Position numbers and translations under genes: made by a program | NCBI GenBank assembly: GCA_034508935.3 | Contig: CM067445.1 | Coordinates: forward strand, 77,612,348 to 77,676,347 | Length of the DNA stretch: 64,000 nucleotides | Direction of reading: 5' to 3' | From: Berghia stephanieae | Lineage: Eukaryota > Mollusca > Gastropoda > Nudibranchia > Aeolidiidae | Part shown: positions 24,278 to 36,800 of the stretch, piece after piece | Layout of the letters: each line of letters starts with the position of its first letter | Numbering within the stretch: position 1 is the stretch's first letter | Notes under the pieces: generated by a model | Told to the model about the DNA's origin: nothing | Databases searched by the model: none | Seen by the model: only the letters and a program-made list of their open reading frames with translations

Positions 24278-27200
24278 GAGCCTATTCTTTTCTCCTTTTT
24301 GTTTGACCTTTTGTTCCATTTCTGAGCATGAATTTCTTAAAATTAAAAAAAAAATTATTGTTTGTTTTTTTATCCTGACCATTTAGTCGCTCTCTGAATA
24401 TTTCTGTTTGTTTGCTTTTTAATTATTTATTCTTTTTAGACACTTTTTGAGATACGAGTGGGGACGAATATGATAATTTGCTAGAAACTAGAAAGGAAAT
24501 GAGAGAGAGAGAGAGAGAGAGAGTTTAAAAAAAAAAAGAGGTGGGGGGGGGGGGGGGAGGATGGGGACATTTATCCCTTGCACCTTTCTGTAAAAAGAAG
24601 ACGGAATGTAAAAAAAAAAAGTGGCGGAATCATGATGCCATTAACTCACTTGAGTTTGGGCTATTTTTACATAATGGCCAACCGTCCTGCTAAAATTGGG
24701 ACTATCCTAATTTGGCAGTCTGGAGGGAAAAAAAAAGTGGTCAAGGATCGAGGCCTTCACAAGACAATGGACAGACCAAAGGTTGAATTCGATTGACACA
24801 TTTGTGAAAAATTTGAAGTATAGTTCCTTCAGTTCTCTACAATTTAGCAATGTATCTCACTGAGTAAAAGCATTGACTCTCTTGGTATCAAGAAGTATGA
24901 AAGACTCGTTAGGTCTCCTCACCATTCTTCATTCCAAGTGTGAATGTATAGAGATCTTCAGTCAAATAAAGAGAAATTACTGGTTTGAGAGAATCCCTGA
25001 GTAAAGTTGTCGGTTGATCAGGTGGCCTGCTTTTCATGAACAAAAAAAGATTTTAAGAACCAATTATCTACATTCACAGAAGTAATGCAACATTTTCAAA
25101 ATTGACCTTTGTTTTTGTTTTTTTCTTTCTTGTTGATTAGTGTTAGCAGCAACTATATCGTTGATTTTTTAGCTTCATATATTGCTCACCACACAGGGGA
25201 ATCTCGCATATGGAGCACCAATCTCAGTGAAAGAAATTTTACTTTATTCGTTCCAACCAACTGTAATAAAATGCTCATCATGGAAAGATTCGCCACTTAA
25301 CTCCCATAAATTTATATATGCATGGAAATAGTAATCAATAGCATTTAAGCCTGTTATCACATTGTTTGCAGGAAAATAAGAGAGAGAGGGGAAAAGTTTG
25401 ATGTCACAAGGGTGCAGGATTAACCCATGGATGTATGTTTACCTTCCTGTGACAGTATGATATATTTATTTTTCGAAATCAGAAAAAAAAAAAATAAAAA
25501 AATTCAGACTCTTACTCTTAGAAGTTGACTTTTTTTTTTGTTTTTATAATTCCTGATAGTGGTTTTCATCTTTCTCTCTTTCAATTACAACAGGATCAGG
25601 TGATAACACTATTTTGACCCATTTAGCATCCTTAATTCCAGTGATTTACTGTTTATTTCAACAGCTCATGCGAAGAATGCCTTGGCTTTAATCCAGGAGC
25701 AAGAGAAAACGAAAGCTGTACAATCCCAGGAAAAGATAAAGGTATGGTGTTTCACTCTACAAGAAATAATATCTACACATATATATTTTAATGGCACATG
25801 AATTTATAAAATTTGTTACTATGGCTACATACCTGTCAAGTTCCTGGGTGGGGATCCCGACCTGCCATATTGTGCAGGGAGGTACATGCTGTGTCTTCTA
25901 TACCCCTATACCTGTTTTCTAATTGCTTTCTGTCTTTGTCTTGGAATTAGATTACTTAGTCTTGTTCTGACCCTGGCCGGAGTTCTTGACTGGGACGAAA
26001 CGGTCAAATGTATAGTTATAGTTTTGTGAGATATTTTAAAAATTGTAAATCATCTTCTGTTATGTACTGTTGTTGTTTTTATTTTTAACATTTGTCATGG
26101 AAACATTTGAGTGCATTCCTCTTAGTGGAATCTTGTGCTGGTGTCTGGGTGAGACTTTCAGGTGATCTCAAACAAGTCCACCGATAGTATGCTCTTGGAA
26201 TCTACATCTGTTCTTTATTTGAACCATTCCCCTTCGTCTTACTTTCCCTTTTAATTGTACCACTAGGATATTTTTACTTTCCAATGTTCTTCCTTTTTAC
26301 TGGCGCTGATATGACCTAAAGTTGCAAGTGTCATATAACCCTTAAAAACAAAACAGTCAAACAATGGCTTAAATTAGATTTTAAAAGTTAAAAAATTATT
26401 TTTATGCCTTTTCCGCCACAACATCATAAGATATCGTTGCCTAGGCATTCCATGAAGGAATATAGATAACTCATCAAACAAGATGTCTAATGTCAACAGG
26501 AATCACCCATGTTGTCCAAGTGAGCAAATTGGGGGTTAATAATCTTGCTTAAGGAAAAAAACGAAAGTGAAGCGGGGCTCGAATCCAGGTCCTTCGGGTC
26601 ACAGTGCAATGCCTTAACCACTTGGCCACTTCACCCCCCACTTTGCCAGAAAACTCTTGATATTTTTTTTTATTGTTTTTTTTTTCAATTTACTGTTGTG
26701 AATCATTTAAAAGAAGTATTTGATTCATTTTATATATTCCTCACAATATCATTACTGTGCTGTAGTCAGTAGTGCTTTTTAATGAGATATTGCACAAAAT
26801 GCCATTAAAAGTGTTGTATCTGTTGTTTTTATTTTGTCAGGAATATGAAGTTCATTTGGAACAGCTCAAAATTGACCAGACAAGGGCGATGGGAGAGGAA
26901 AATCGTAAAACTTTGGCAGAGCAAGGGAAACAAAAGCAGCAGCAATCTCAGTATGAGGATCAATTAGCCAGGAGGCGATATGACGATCAGCTTGCTCAAC
27001 AGGTTTGTAGGATTGGATGTTGATATATGGGAAAATATGACATTTAGCGACAAGTCCATCAGTAATTGGAATTATTTTATTCTCTTGTATTTTGTCACAT
27101 TCATGGAATACAGAATGATGTGTTTTGAGTAGCAAGACAGGTCTTGAAGTGCATTAATGCCCTTCTGTCCTCTGATGATCTTGTTCATACACTGAGTTTT

Positions 27201-30200
27201 GATATTCGTAGGTAAATTAGCTATTTCATCATTTCTCTGGAAATGAAAACAGGAAATCATACCTTTTAGTTCTAGAAGTTGCTTATCAGGGATCAAAGTT
27301 TGATAGTAAACATAAGTTTATGACAATCATTTTGTTTAGATAACCACATCAATTGTTAAGTTTGGTGAAAATATTATTCACAGGCAAGGATGAATGAGGA
27401 TAATCTACGCAAACAAGAAGAGTCAATTAAAAAACAGGAATCTATGCGATTAGGTAAGATTTTTTTTTTACAAAATGAAATTATGCATTGCTCTTTCTGC
27501 ACCCATGGTCCAGATTTTATTTTTATATAGGCTATATTGTGAGGATATTGAGAGTCACGTTGCTGAAATCAGCTTGAAAAAAAAAGAACATTGGTCTTTA
27601 TATCAGAAAAAATCGGTTGAAAACTGTTTTACGAATAAATTTGATTTTTAAAATTGCTTTTATTTTAGCTTTTTTAGCCACTTAAAAAATTTATCAGCCG
27701 ATTTTCTTGATTTTTATCTCATTGTTTATATCTCAATGAGATGAGAGCAGTAATATACTTTGTTTTTAATATAACTAGAAGATAATTTGGCAATTTTGCC
27801 TATCAGCCATGCTTGGATAATATATTCAAGGTGGTGATTGTGACGCAACTGTCCGATGGTTGTCTTCCAAAGCTTCAGCGATGACTCAAGGCATAGTTGA
27901 CGTTTGAGCTGTCAGAACGACCAGTCGTTGAAGGGTCAAGATTCTCAATAGCCAATCGTTCTTGGATCCAAAAACTTAGGAACTCGCGAGAACAAAAGTT
28001 TGAAATATGGTGATGAATGGACCTATGAAATTGTTTCTGGGTGAAGTTTAGCTATAAGTGACTGTAGAAAATGAAAATATGACTGTGAACATCAAAGGGT
28101 GTCTACATGATTGACATGGCCATATAGGGAACTCATATGCTCCACCAAAAATAATTTGAACACTACCTCTTATGTACATTTTTTTATAATGATTAAGAAA
28201 GTGATTCATGATTGATTATAATCGATTCATGTAAATTTATTGATAGCTTCTAAGATTTCATTGCTCATGTTTCTGGTGAGAGGTAAAGGTTACAAGGTAG
28301 CATAGCGGTTAAGGCATTGCATTTTACCCCACTACAAGCATTTTCTTTTTCTTGGGCAATATTATTACCATTTTGCTCATTTTTACCAAATTGGTGATTT
28401 CTGCCATGTATCCCATTAAAATAGGATTTACCCTGATTTTTCTTTCAAATTAAAGCTCTCCGCGTGAAAACAAACTCCTATTTTTTTTCCCTTGATTTTC
28501 TGGAATAGTGAGAGCATTTTATTCCTTTTATTATATCTCCTAAAAATTTCTGTTGTATAACTTTAGGTTTACCCCTAATGTTTTCACTGACTTTTTTTTT
28601 TAAGGTTGACTCTTATTTTTCTCAGTGTGGGTTGGGGCGTATGCTTCTAGGATGATCTGGGAATAAAATTTTATGTTGCTTTATAAATGGTCTTGAAGGG
28701 CTAATTTTTAAAATTTTGTTTTTCCTTTACTTAAGCTACAATGGAAAAGGAAGCAGAAATCAGACACAAACATGACATGTTGAGGATTGAGGCTGAGATG
28801 AGGGGTCGTGCTAAAGTTGAAAGAGAGAATAAAGATATCATCAATGAACAGCTTAAATTGAAAGCAGAAGAAAAGCGGAAGACAACTTTGGAATCAATAA
28901 CGTAAGGATATTATTTTTGACACAAAGATAGTGTAATGGTGATGTCTATTTCTCTTCTAATTCCTTTGTCATCTCTCTGTTGTCCTTCATGATCCAGCTC
29001 CATGGGATCGCCACAAAGTAAGAATTAAGTAAAAAATAAATTTACAAAGATGATCACCCACAATTTAAAAGGTAAAGTGTTTTCAGTCCCAGGAAAAGTG
29101 TTAGAACAGATTACTATAAAATACAGTGGCTACTTACCATTTAATAAGCCCTTTTAGTATTATAACGCACTACTCTCATGTAACAAATTTTTAGTACAAT
29201 TTTCAAACCTCTGAATTGTGACTTTATTTGAATCAATTGATCTACCGTCAGTCCGTTTTCTTTCTTTCTTTTTTTTTTACTGGTGCTGAAATGGAAGTGT
29301 AAAACCTAAACAAACATTCGATCTGTTTTTAAGAAATATAGATCTTCTCAATGCGAAATGAAGACCTCTGGAGGAGATCGGGCCAAGAACAAATGGAATT
29401 AGAAATGGGGAGGAGGAAATTAGATACCTTTAGAAAATCAACAACAAATATTAAATGACAGTCTTTAGCATGCAGACATCTAGGAAAAGAGTGTGACATA
29501 GGAAAAACTGGTGGAATAAAGGAATTAAGAGACGAAAATGACAAAATGGATTTGGAAGATGTAGAGAGGATTTGTTGTTTGCCTATGTTCCCAAAGTAAT
29601 GAAGTTTTTATTTGTTGTTGGCACGATGTGTGCAGGAGTTAGGTGTTCAACTCAGTTGGGCTTCCGAGTGAGTAAACTCAGGAAGAGGAATTTCCTCCTT
29701 TTATAAAATTACCCCCCTCCAATCAATGTATTGGCAGTGAGGGAGTTGGATGTGTGGTGAAACATACAGTTGCAGTTTTCCACACTTCAGAAGTTAGAGT
29801 ATATATGATAATTTATCTTCCAATTGTTCTAAGGTTGGTGTTATTGCCGTTTGTCACCGTCAGCACTGTATAATGTCAAAGTCTTTTTTGTCTTTTAACA
29901 TGTGCTGCTTTTGGATTTTGCTATTGCCATCTATCAATAAATGTTTTGACGGTCAAAAATCAAGTATCCTTGATTGATATTGACAATTAGGATTATGAAT
30001 CCATTCCTTTATACTATTTAAGTGATCAAAATTAAATTGTCAAAAATGTTGTATGATGATAGTGATAGTAGGCCTACTTAGGTACTTGTTATCTTGATTA
30101 TCGTACTGAATCTTTTTCATGTTTTTTACATCTTTTTTTTTTTAAATTTATTTTTCAGAACAATTGGTTCAGTCATGGGATCTGGGTTGACAACGTTTCT

Positions 30201-30788
30201 CAACAATTGGAACATGATTACTGCAGCTGTAATTATATTGCTTTATATTTAAGTACAATGCAACACGCATTCGATGAACTACATGGGACAGCCCAAAAAA
30301 GTTTGTTGAATCCATGTTTTGACGAAGACGTGAAAAGGGTTGTAAGACAACAGACACAAACTGATGTAGCTTTCTGTACAAGTATAATATGATCTCAATG
30401 TTTGCGGGCCCTGATCTGATAGATTGATGCCTTCTTGTTGGCAAATTAATAAATATCATTCACTCCTGAGTTACTCGCTTTGACAAACAAAACACCACCA
30501 CGCCACACAACATGACGCGCGGGATAACATGATAGGATGTGTGGGGGAAGTGGGAAGCACTTTAGATCACAAATTCATGTCACAATACAGGTTAAAAAAC
30601 AATGACAAGTAAGTTGTTGTTAGTGGTGCTCAAGGAAAAATATGATTCCATTGGTTGAGCTATTGAATACAAGTCACAGTAAATAACTTGTTTTTGTTTG
30701 TTTTTGTGATCATCTTATTTTATGACTTGATTTCTTTTTTTAGTTTTGTTTTTGATTTTTGGTCAGTTTCAGTCTATAAGATCACAAT

Positions 30789-30886
<98 letters not shown>

Positions 30887-33800
30887 TTTTTAGTGGCCAG
30901 TTTGTTAGCCCTAAGTCTCAGTTTAGTTTGTTGTGGATGGCGTGAAAAGTTTACTAAGACATTGGACATAATCTGGAAATTCTGTCTTTGTTAGTTGAAC
31001 TTGTGAATTTGTCAAATACTTGTTCGATGAACACATGTTGCATTGTATATCCAAAGGTGTAGGGCTGAACTCCTTGCATATATATGGCAGAAAACACAAG
31101 AAGGCCCAAAATGGGGGTCTCCTTTTGAAATAAACTTATTTCTATGAAAAAATCCAAATTCACTTTTTTTTTTTGTGTGTTTTGTGTTGATTTATGGTTA
31201 AGGAACCTGTGTGAGCAGTTTGAAAAAAAAATATTTTGTTGTTATTAAGATATTGTTTGTTGAAGTGTTTTTTTATGGGTTTTGGCGACAACAAACGTTT
31301 TCATTTCAGCCACGGTAGTTTCGGAAAACTGCGTTAAAGAAACATGAAATCAACTCAGAAATTCTTTGAATGGCCATATTTTGTGAAATAAAACATTAAA
31401 AAATCGGAGAATGAGTTTCATTTTTAAAAATAATTATGATTTCATGCTTAAAATAAAGAAAAACGGCCGTTTTCGAAAACACAAAGTTTTGGGGACTTCG
31501 TAATTCTTCCATAGCGAGGCTCTTACTTCCTGTAAAATACGAGTCAAAACATCCGGTGTCTACATCGTTTTTCCATAGCTGCAGTTTTTGTTTACGGCCC
31601 TAAAACGTTATCCGATAACTTCGACGAGTGAAAATTGGTAAGTTGACTATTTTTATTATAATTTTAAGTATTTTAGTATAATCATTGTGAAATTCAAAGG
31701 ATTTGTGTTAGTTTTAATGCCCGTTTTTCTGTGTGTCGCTCTTCCATAGCAGTTTTTCCATAGCAGAATCAAGCCGGCTTCGATTGTTTTGATTCTGATA
31801 ATTCCATTTCTAACCCCTGAAAGTCGATAATCGACTTATTTTATTGTAAATATATGATGAATAACAAGATAGAAACCCACAACTACGCAGGATGATGTTA
31901 TTTTGGCTTGAAATGCCTTGATTTAATGTGCGATACGGCAAAGTTTGGAAAACTGCTATGCCACAGAATAGCGAAACCAATATGGCGGCTGATTCACGAT
32001 AATGGCATGGCTGGCGACCATAAGAAATCAACTGAATTTAGATTAAATTTATGAAAATGATAAATAGACGTTATTTTTATCAAATTTGAATAGAATTATG
32101 TTCCCTTTCATTTAATTTGATTCCCACCATTTTTCTTTCTTGTATGATTCAGATAACATCAGTAAAATTTCTCTAATTAGTTGTACATTTATTTCAGCTA
32201 CTTTTCTTCATATAAATATTTCGATGATTATATGTTATTAGGCGGGTGGTTGGATGGGAGCATCACCCTTGAATCATATACCTATGATGTTCGCATGGGT
32301 GTACGATCCGATAGTGATGTCGTTTCTTCTTCTCTTTACTAGCCTATCCTGCTTCTTTGGTTTGTGATTGTATTTTTGACAGGGGATATCTTTTTTCCTG
32401 TAAATCCTCTGCCTGTTTGTTCTTGGTTATTTATAATTTAGCTTATGATATCTTTAGGTTATGATTTTGATTTACATGTGTACTATTTTTGTTAGATTGC
32501 TTGTTTTTTTGTTTCAGCGGTCTCTCATATAACCTCAATTGTGTTGGAAGAGACCTAAAGCAACAAACAAACAAAAAATATGTTATTAGACTCATTATTA
32601 ATATTATTTGCTAATTTGTATATTTTTCTTTGGGCAGGTTCCTTTATTATTTCATATTGCATTACACTTCTTAACATATGAGATATAAACACAACTTTCT
32701 ATTTGACTTTAATGTAATACCAGAACCATATTTACTTATCTTTCCCAGATCAGACTGTCCAGTGGTGAAGGTGGGGGAGTACCTCAAAATAACATGCGAG
32801 ATAAACAAGCTCACAAAGACTTTTTTTGCTGTTGTAAGAAGTTTTTCATACCTTTAATGCAATATTTTGTAATATTTATAACTCATTTTCATGTTTTCTG
32901 AAGTTGCAGGTGGTAAGTAAGCTGTTGTTTGACTTTGAAATTTGAATTTTTTTTTTATGATAAGAATATACCTATCATCTTGTTTCTTGTAATTTTTCCA
33001 CAGGTTTCAACCCCACCAGAGCCTTCTTCTGATGCTCCATTCGTGCGATTCATGCGGAAGGGCCCTGGCAAGAGTTATGTGTTTGGTGATGTTCCAGATG
33101 AAAGCTTCATCAGTCAGGGCCCTCCGGACAACTACCGCTGGACGAAAGTGCCCTCGGAGCAAGTTACGATTGATAACAGGGGGCACTATTTTTTAAAATT
33201 ATAATTGATTGTATATATTAACCTTTATTTGTATTTGCTGTATATATTAGATTTATTGATTATTTATAACATTTCAAAGAATTTTATACTTTAAAATAAA
33301 AAAAACATGAAAACTTCAAATTTTTCCGACTCGTGTCCTTTTGTATTTTTTTTTTTTTTTACATTAAAAAAAAAAAAATATGGCATGAATCCTGCTATTA
33401 TTTTGAGAAAAATGCATGGGCTGCTTAGTTATGCTGTTTTAAGATGATTTCAAATGCCTGGGGGCAGGTTTGCATTGAAATTTTGGTGATCCTGAGAATT
33501 ACCAGAAATTTTCAAAAAAACGGAAGAGTTGTCTTTCTTTGACAATTTCTCTTCATGTAAGAGGCCTGCTGCTCTCAAAAGCTATTTTTTCTGAATCTGC
33601 AATGATTAACCTTTCATTTGATACCAAATATGATGTGTTTGGAGTATTTTGAAAATTGGTCAAAATGGGCCCCAAAATGAAAACCCTCTGAGACCCTTTG
33701 TGTTTTCCGCCATATTAGAGTTATTGCAGAGCTACCAACTCCCATTTTCCCCTGGGATTATCCCTTTTTTAAGAGTCTTTTAAAAAATGAAATATTTTTT

Positions 33801-36800
33801 AATGCCTTTTTTCCTCACAATTTCGTTCCTTGATAATTTAATGATGTTGATACAAGTAAAAAGACTGATCTGAGAATCATTGAATGTTGTTTGACATATT
33901 TCATATCAAAGGCTTTCATTTTATAATGTTTCATAATTTTAACAAGATTAATTTTTGAATTATAATTATGTTTGTGATTAAAAAAAATAATAGGACTTCT
34001 GAGTGTCATAGAATTCTTGATTTTTATCTTAAAATCATTCTTTTTCTGATAGTCTTATTTTGTTTCTCTTGCGTTATATGATCTGCTGATGACACTTAAA
34101 CAAGCTCAATTTGCTAATTTTATATGTTGGCATTAAATATAATAGGTTTTTGCCATCTCTCTGACAGGCAAGTGGAATAACTTTGGTTGTGGTGGGTTAC
34201 TATGGTGCAAAACATGGAATTGGATTGACTGCAAAGTCAATTGAGGCTCGCCTAGGTAAACCTTCACTTGTGAGGGAGACATCAAGATTTACTGTCTCTG
34301 AAGCTCTAAAACATCCAATCAAAGTAAGTTGTTTGAATATATTGACTTCCCATTCAATTTTATGTTGATATTTATATATATAGAACATGCATTTGAAAGG
34401 TGAGATTTATCAGAGACACCTTAATTGCTACGCTTTGTTTCATTATTTAAAAAAATAGAAGTTTCATGATGAGTTTTGACAGAAAAATTTGATATGGTCG
34501 CTATTCCATATTTAATGGATATATATATATAGCATGTACTTGACAGAATGGACTTTAATGAACAACATTTTTTAAAACTGGCATTTGATAATATACTATT
34601 TTGTTCATGCAACATAAGACGTTTATGTTTTAATCTTAAATGACATTACCTTCAACAGAGCGCCAAAATGTTATACAGACCACCAGAAGATGCTCTCAAA
34701 GGAATCATATTAGAGGTGAGTTGTGAATGGTTTCAAGTTGATATATTACTTTGTTTTTAAATTCTGAGGTAATTATTTTAAAATATAATTTTACCATGTC
34801 TATGTTATTCAGACAATTCCAAGCACTTTGTCTGGAATAGGTAATGATTTCTTCATTAACCTAAATAATCTTTTTCTTTAAAATCAGTAATCTAATCCTT
34901 TTGCATTTTGCATGGTTAATGGCACATTCATTCATTTCATTTTTTTTCTAGCTAAAATCTGTGAAGAAAAGATGTTATATTAGTATACACTATTTGTGAA
35001 AGACGACAAACACACACACCAAAAAAAAAAAAACCCCGCTTTATTATAGTGGCTAGGAGTCTTATGAGTTCAATTAATTTGGTTATGATTTTTCGATTTG
35101 AGTGGACCAGTGTCAGGGCAGTTTTCTTGTCCTTCGTTTTCTTTTTTGTCATTTTCATTTTATGGGTGTTTCTTTTTAAAATAATAAATTGTCATTCCCA
35201 TCCATTTATCTTTTGTCCTTTATAATATCACTTAATGTTTTGTCCAATATCATGTGTGAACTTTTCTTTTGCTGAAGCTTCTGGGTGGGGTTCCTGACCT
35301 CCCATAGTAGTCAGGGAAGTACTTGCTGTGTCTTCTGTCTCTCTATATCTATTTTCCAACATGCTTTCTGTCTTTGTCTTGGAATGAGATTACTTGGTGC
35401 TACCTTGGCCAGATACCATGGCTGGGAGGGATACAGCCAAATGTATAGTTTTGGGAGACAATATTCTTTGTCTTGTAAATCATCTCTTTTATGAACTGTA
35501 TTACTTTTGTTATATACTCGTGATCAAAAGAAAGTACAGTCCACTCCGGATAATCGCAACACCTTGGGATCAGTGAATATGTTGCGATTAACCGAAGTTG
35601 AGTCCACTATTGCAACATTTTACACATATATAGTAAACTCAAACCAGTTGTTGTAAACATTGGTCTTAGTCCACCACAGACAGAGGAATATGATTGAAAT
35701 AAAAACCATATGGCAGCCCTGTATTTATTTTTTCAAGCAAATGCAGCTTTAATGCCTGGGTGGGGTTCTTACCTCCCATAGTGGGCAGGGAGGTACTTAT
35801 TGTGTCTTCTATCCCCTATATCTGTTTTCCAACTTGCATTCTGTCTTTGTCTTGGAATGAGATGACTTGGTTTTGTCCTGGCCCTGGTCGGGGTCCTGGC
35901 TGGGAGGGAAACAGTCAGATGCATAGTTATTGTTTTGGGAGATGATATTTTTTTCCTTGTAAATCATCTCTCTGTTGTGTATTATTATATTTGTTATAAT
36001 TTATAATGTAAGCATTTGAGTGTGTTCCTCTTAGTGGGGGCCGTGCTTGTGTTCAGATGAGACTTATTGGTGATCTCAAACTAAGTACATTGATGGTATG
36101 CTCTTGGAATCTACATCTGATCCCTATTTGTTCCCAGTTCCCTTTGTCTTACTTTTTCTTGGATGCTTTAATTGTAATTCTAGAACTTTTCACCATCCCA
36201 TTTTCTTCCTTTTTACTGGCGCTGATATAACTTAAATGTGATGCAAGCGCCGTAAAACCCTTAAAAAAAACAAATAGCTTTAATGCAAGTCGACATCTTA
36301 TTCAGATTTAATTCACTTTCACTCTTTTGTTCTCAGTATGTGTAAGAGTCAAATAGATTAGCTGTGGTGAGAGACAATAAATCTCACCAAACTCGTTGGT
36401 CACAATGCACAGTTGTCAATCCCAAAACAAAGGATATCGCTCAGTCTCTCATTACAACTGTCATTGTCTACCTGTTGTAAAATCTATGCCCAGCCCCCCC
36501 CACCCCCTGTTGTGATTTACCGAGTTGCGATTATCTGGAGTGGACTGTATACACATTTAAATATCACAAGGAGAACTGTATATTCGTTAGTCCTTTACCG
36601 TTTGTGTCATTTCAAATTGATCCACTAATGAATATACAGTGCTCCTTGTGATATTAAGCATTCTTGCAACATTGGTCACAGACTGTCCAGCTTGAAGATG
36701 ACCAATGGCACGTGCATGTTGTTCTTAACAAAGTCGTGACATCACGTAGATTAATGGATGGTATTTTGCATTGTGTTTTCCTGCCTTGAATATGTTTCAA

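Noticed and set aside
26560-26642. Functional Ser/Leu-type tRNA on the minus strand
   Set aside because: Acceptor and D-arm pair, but the anticodon arm does not fold.
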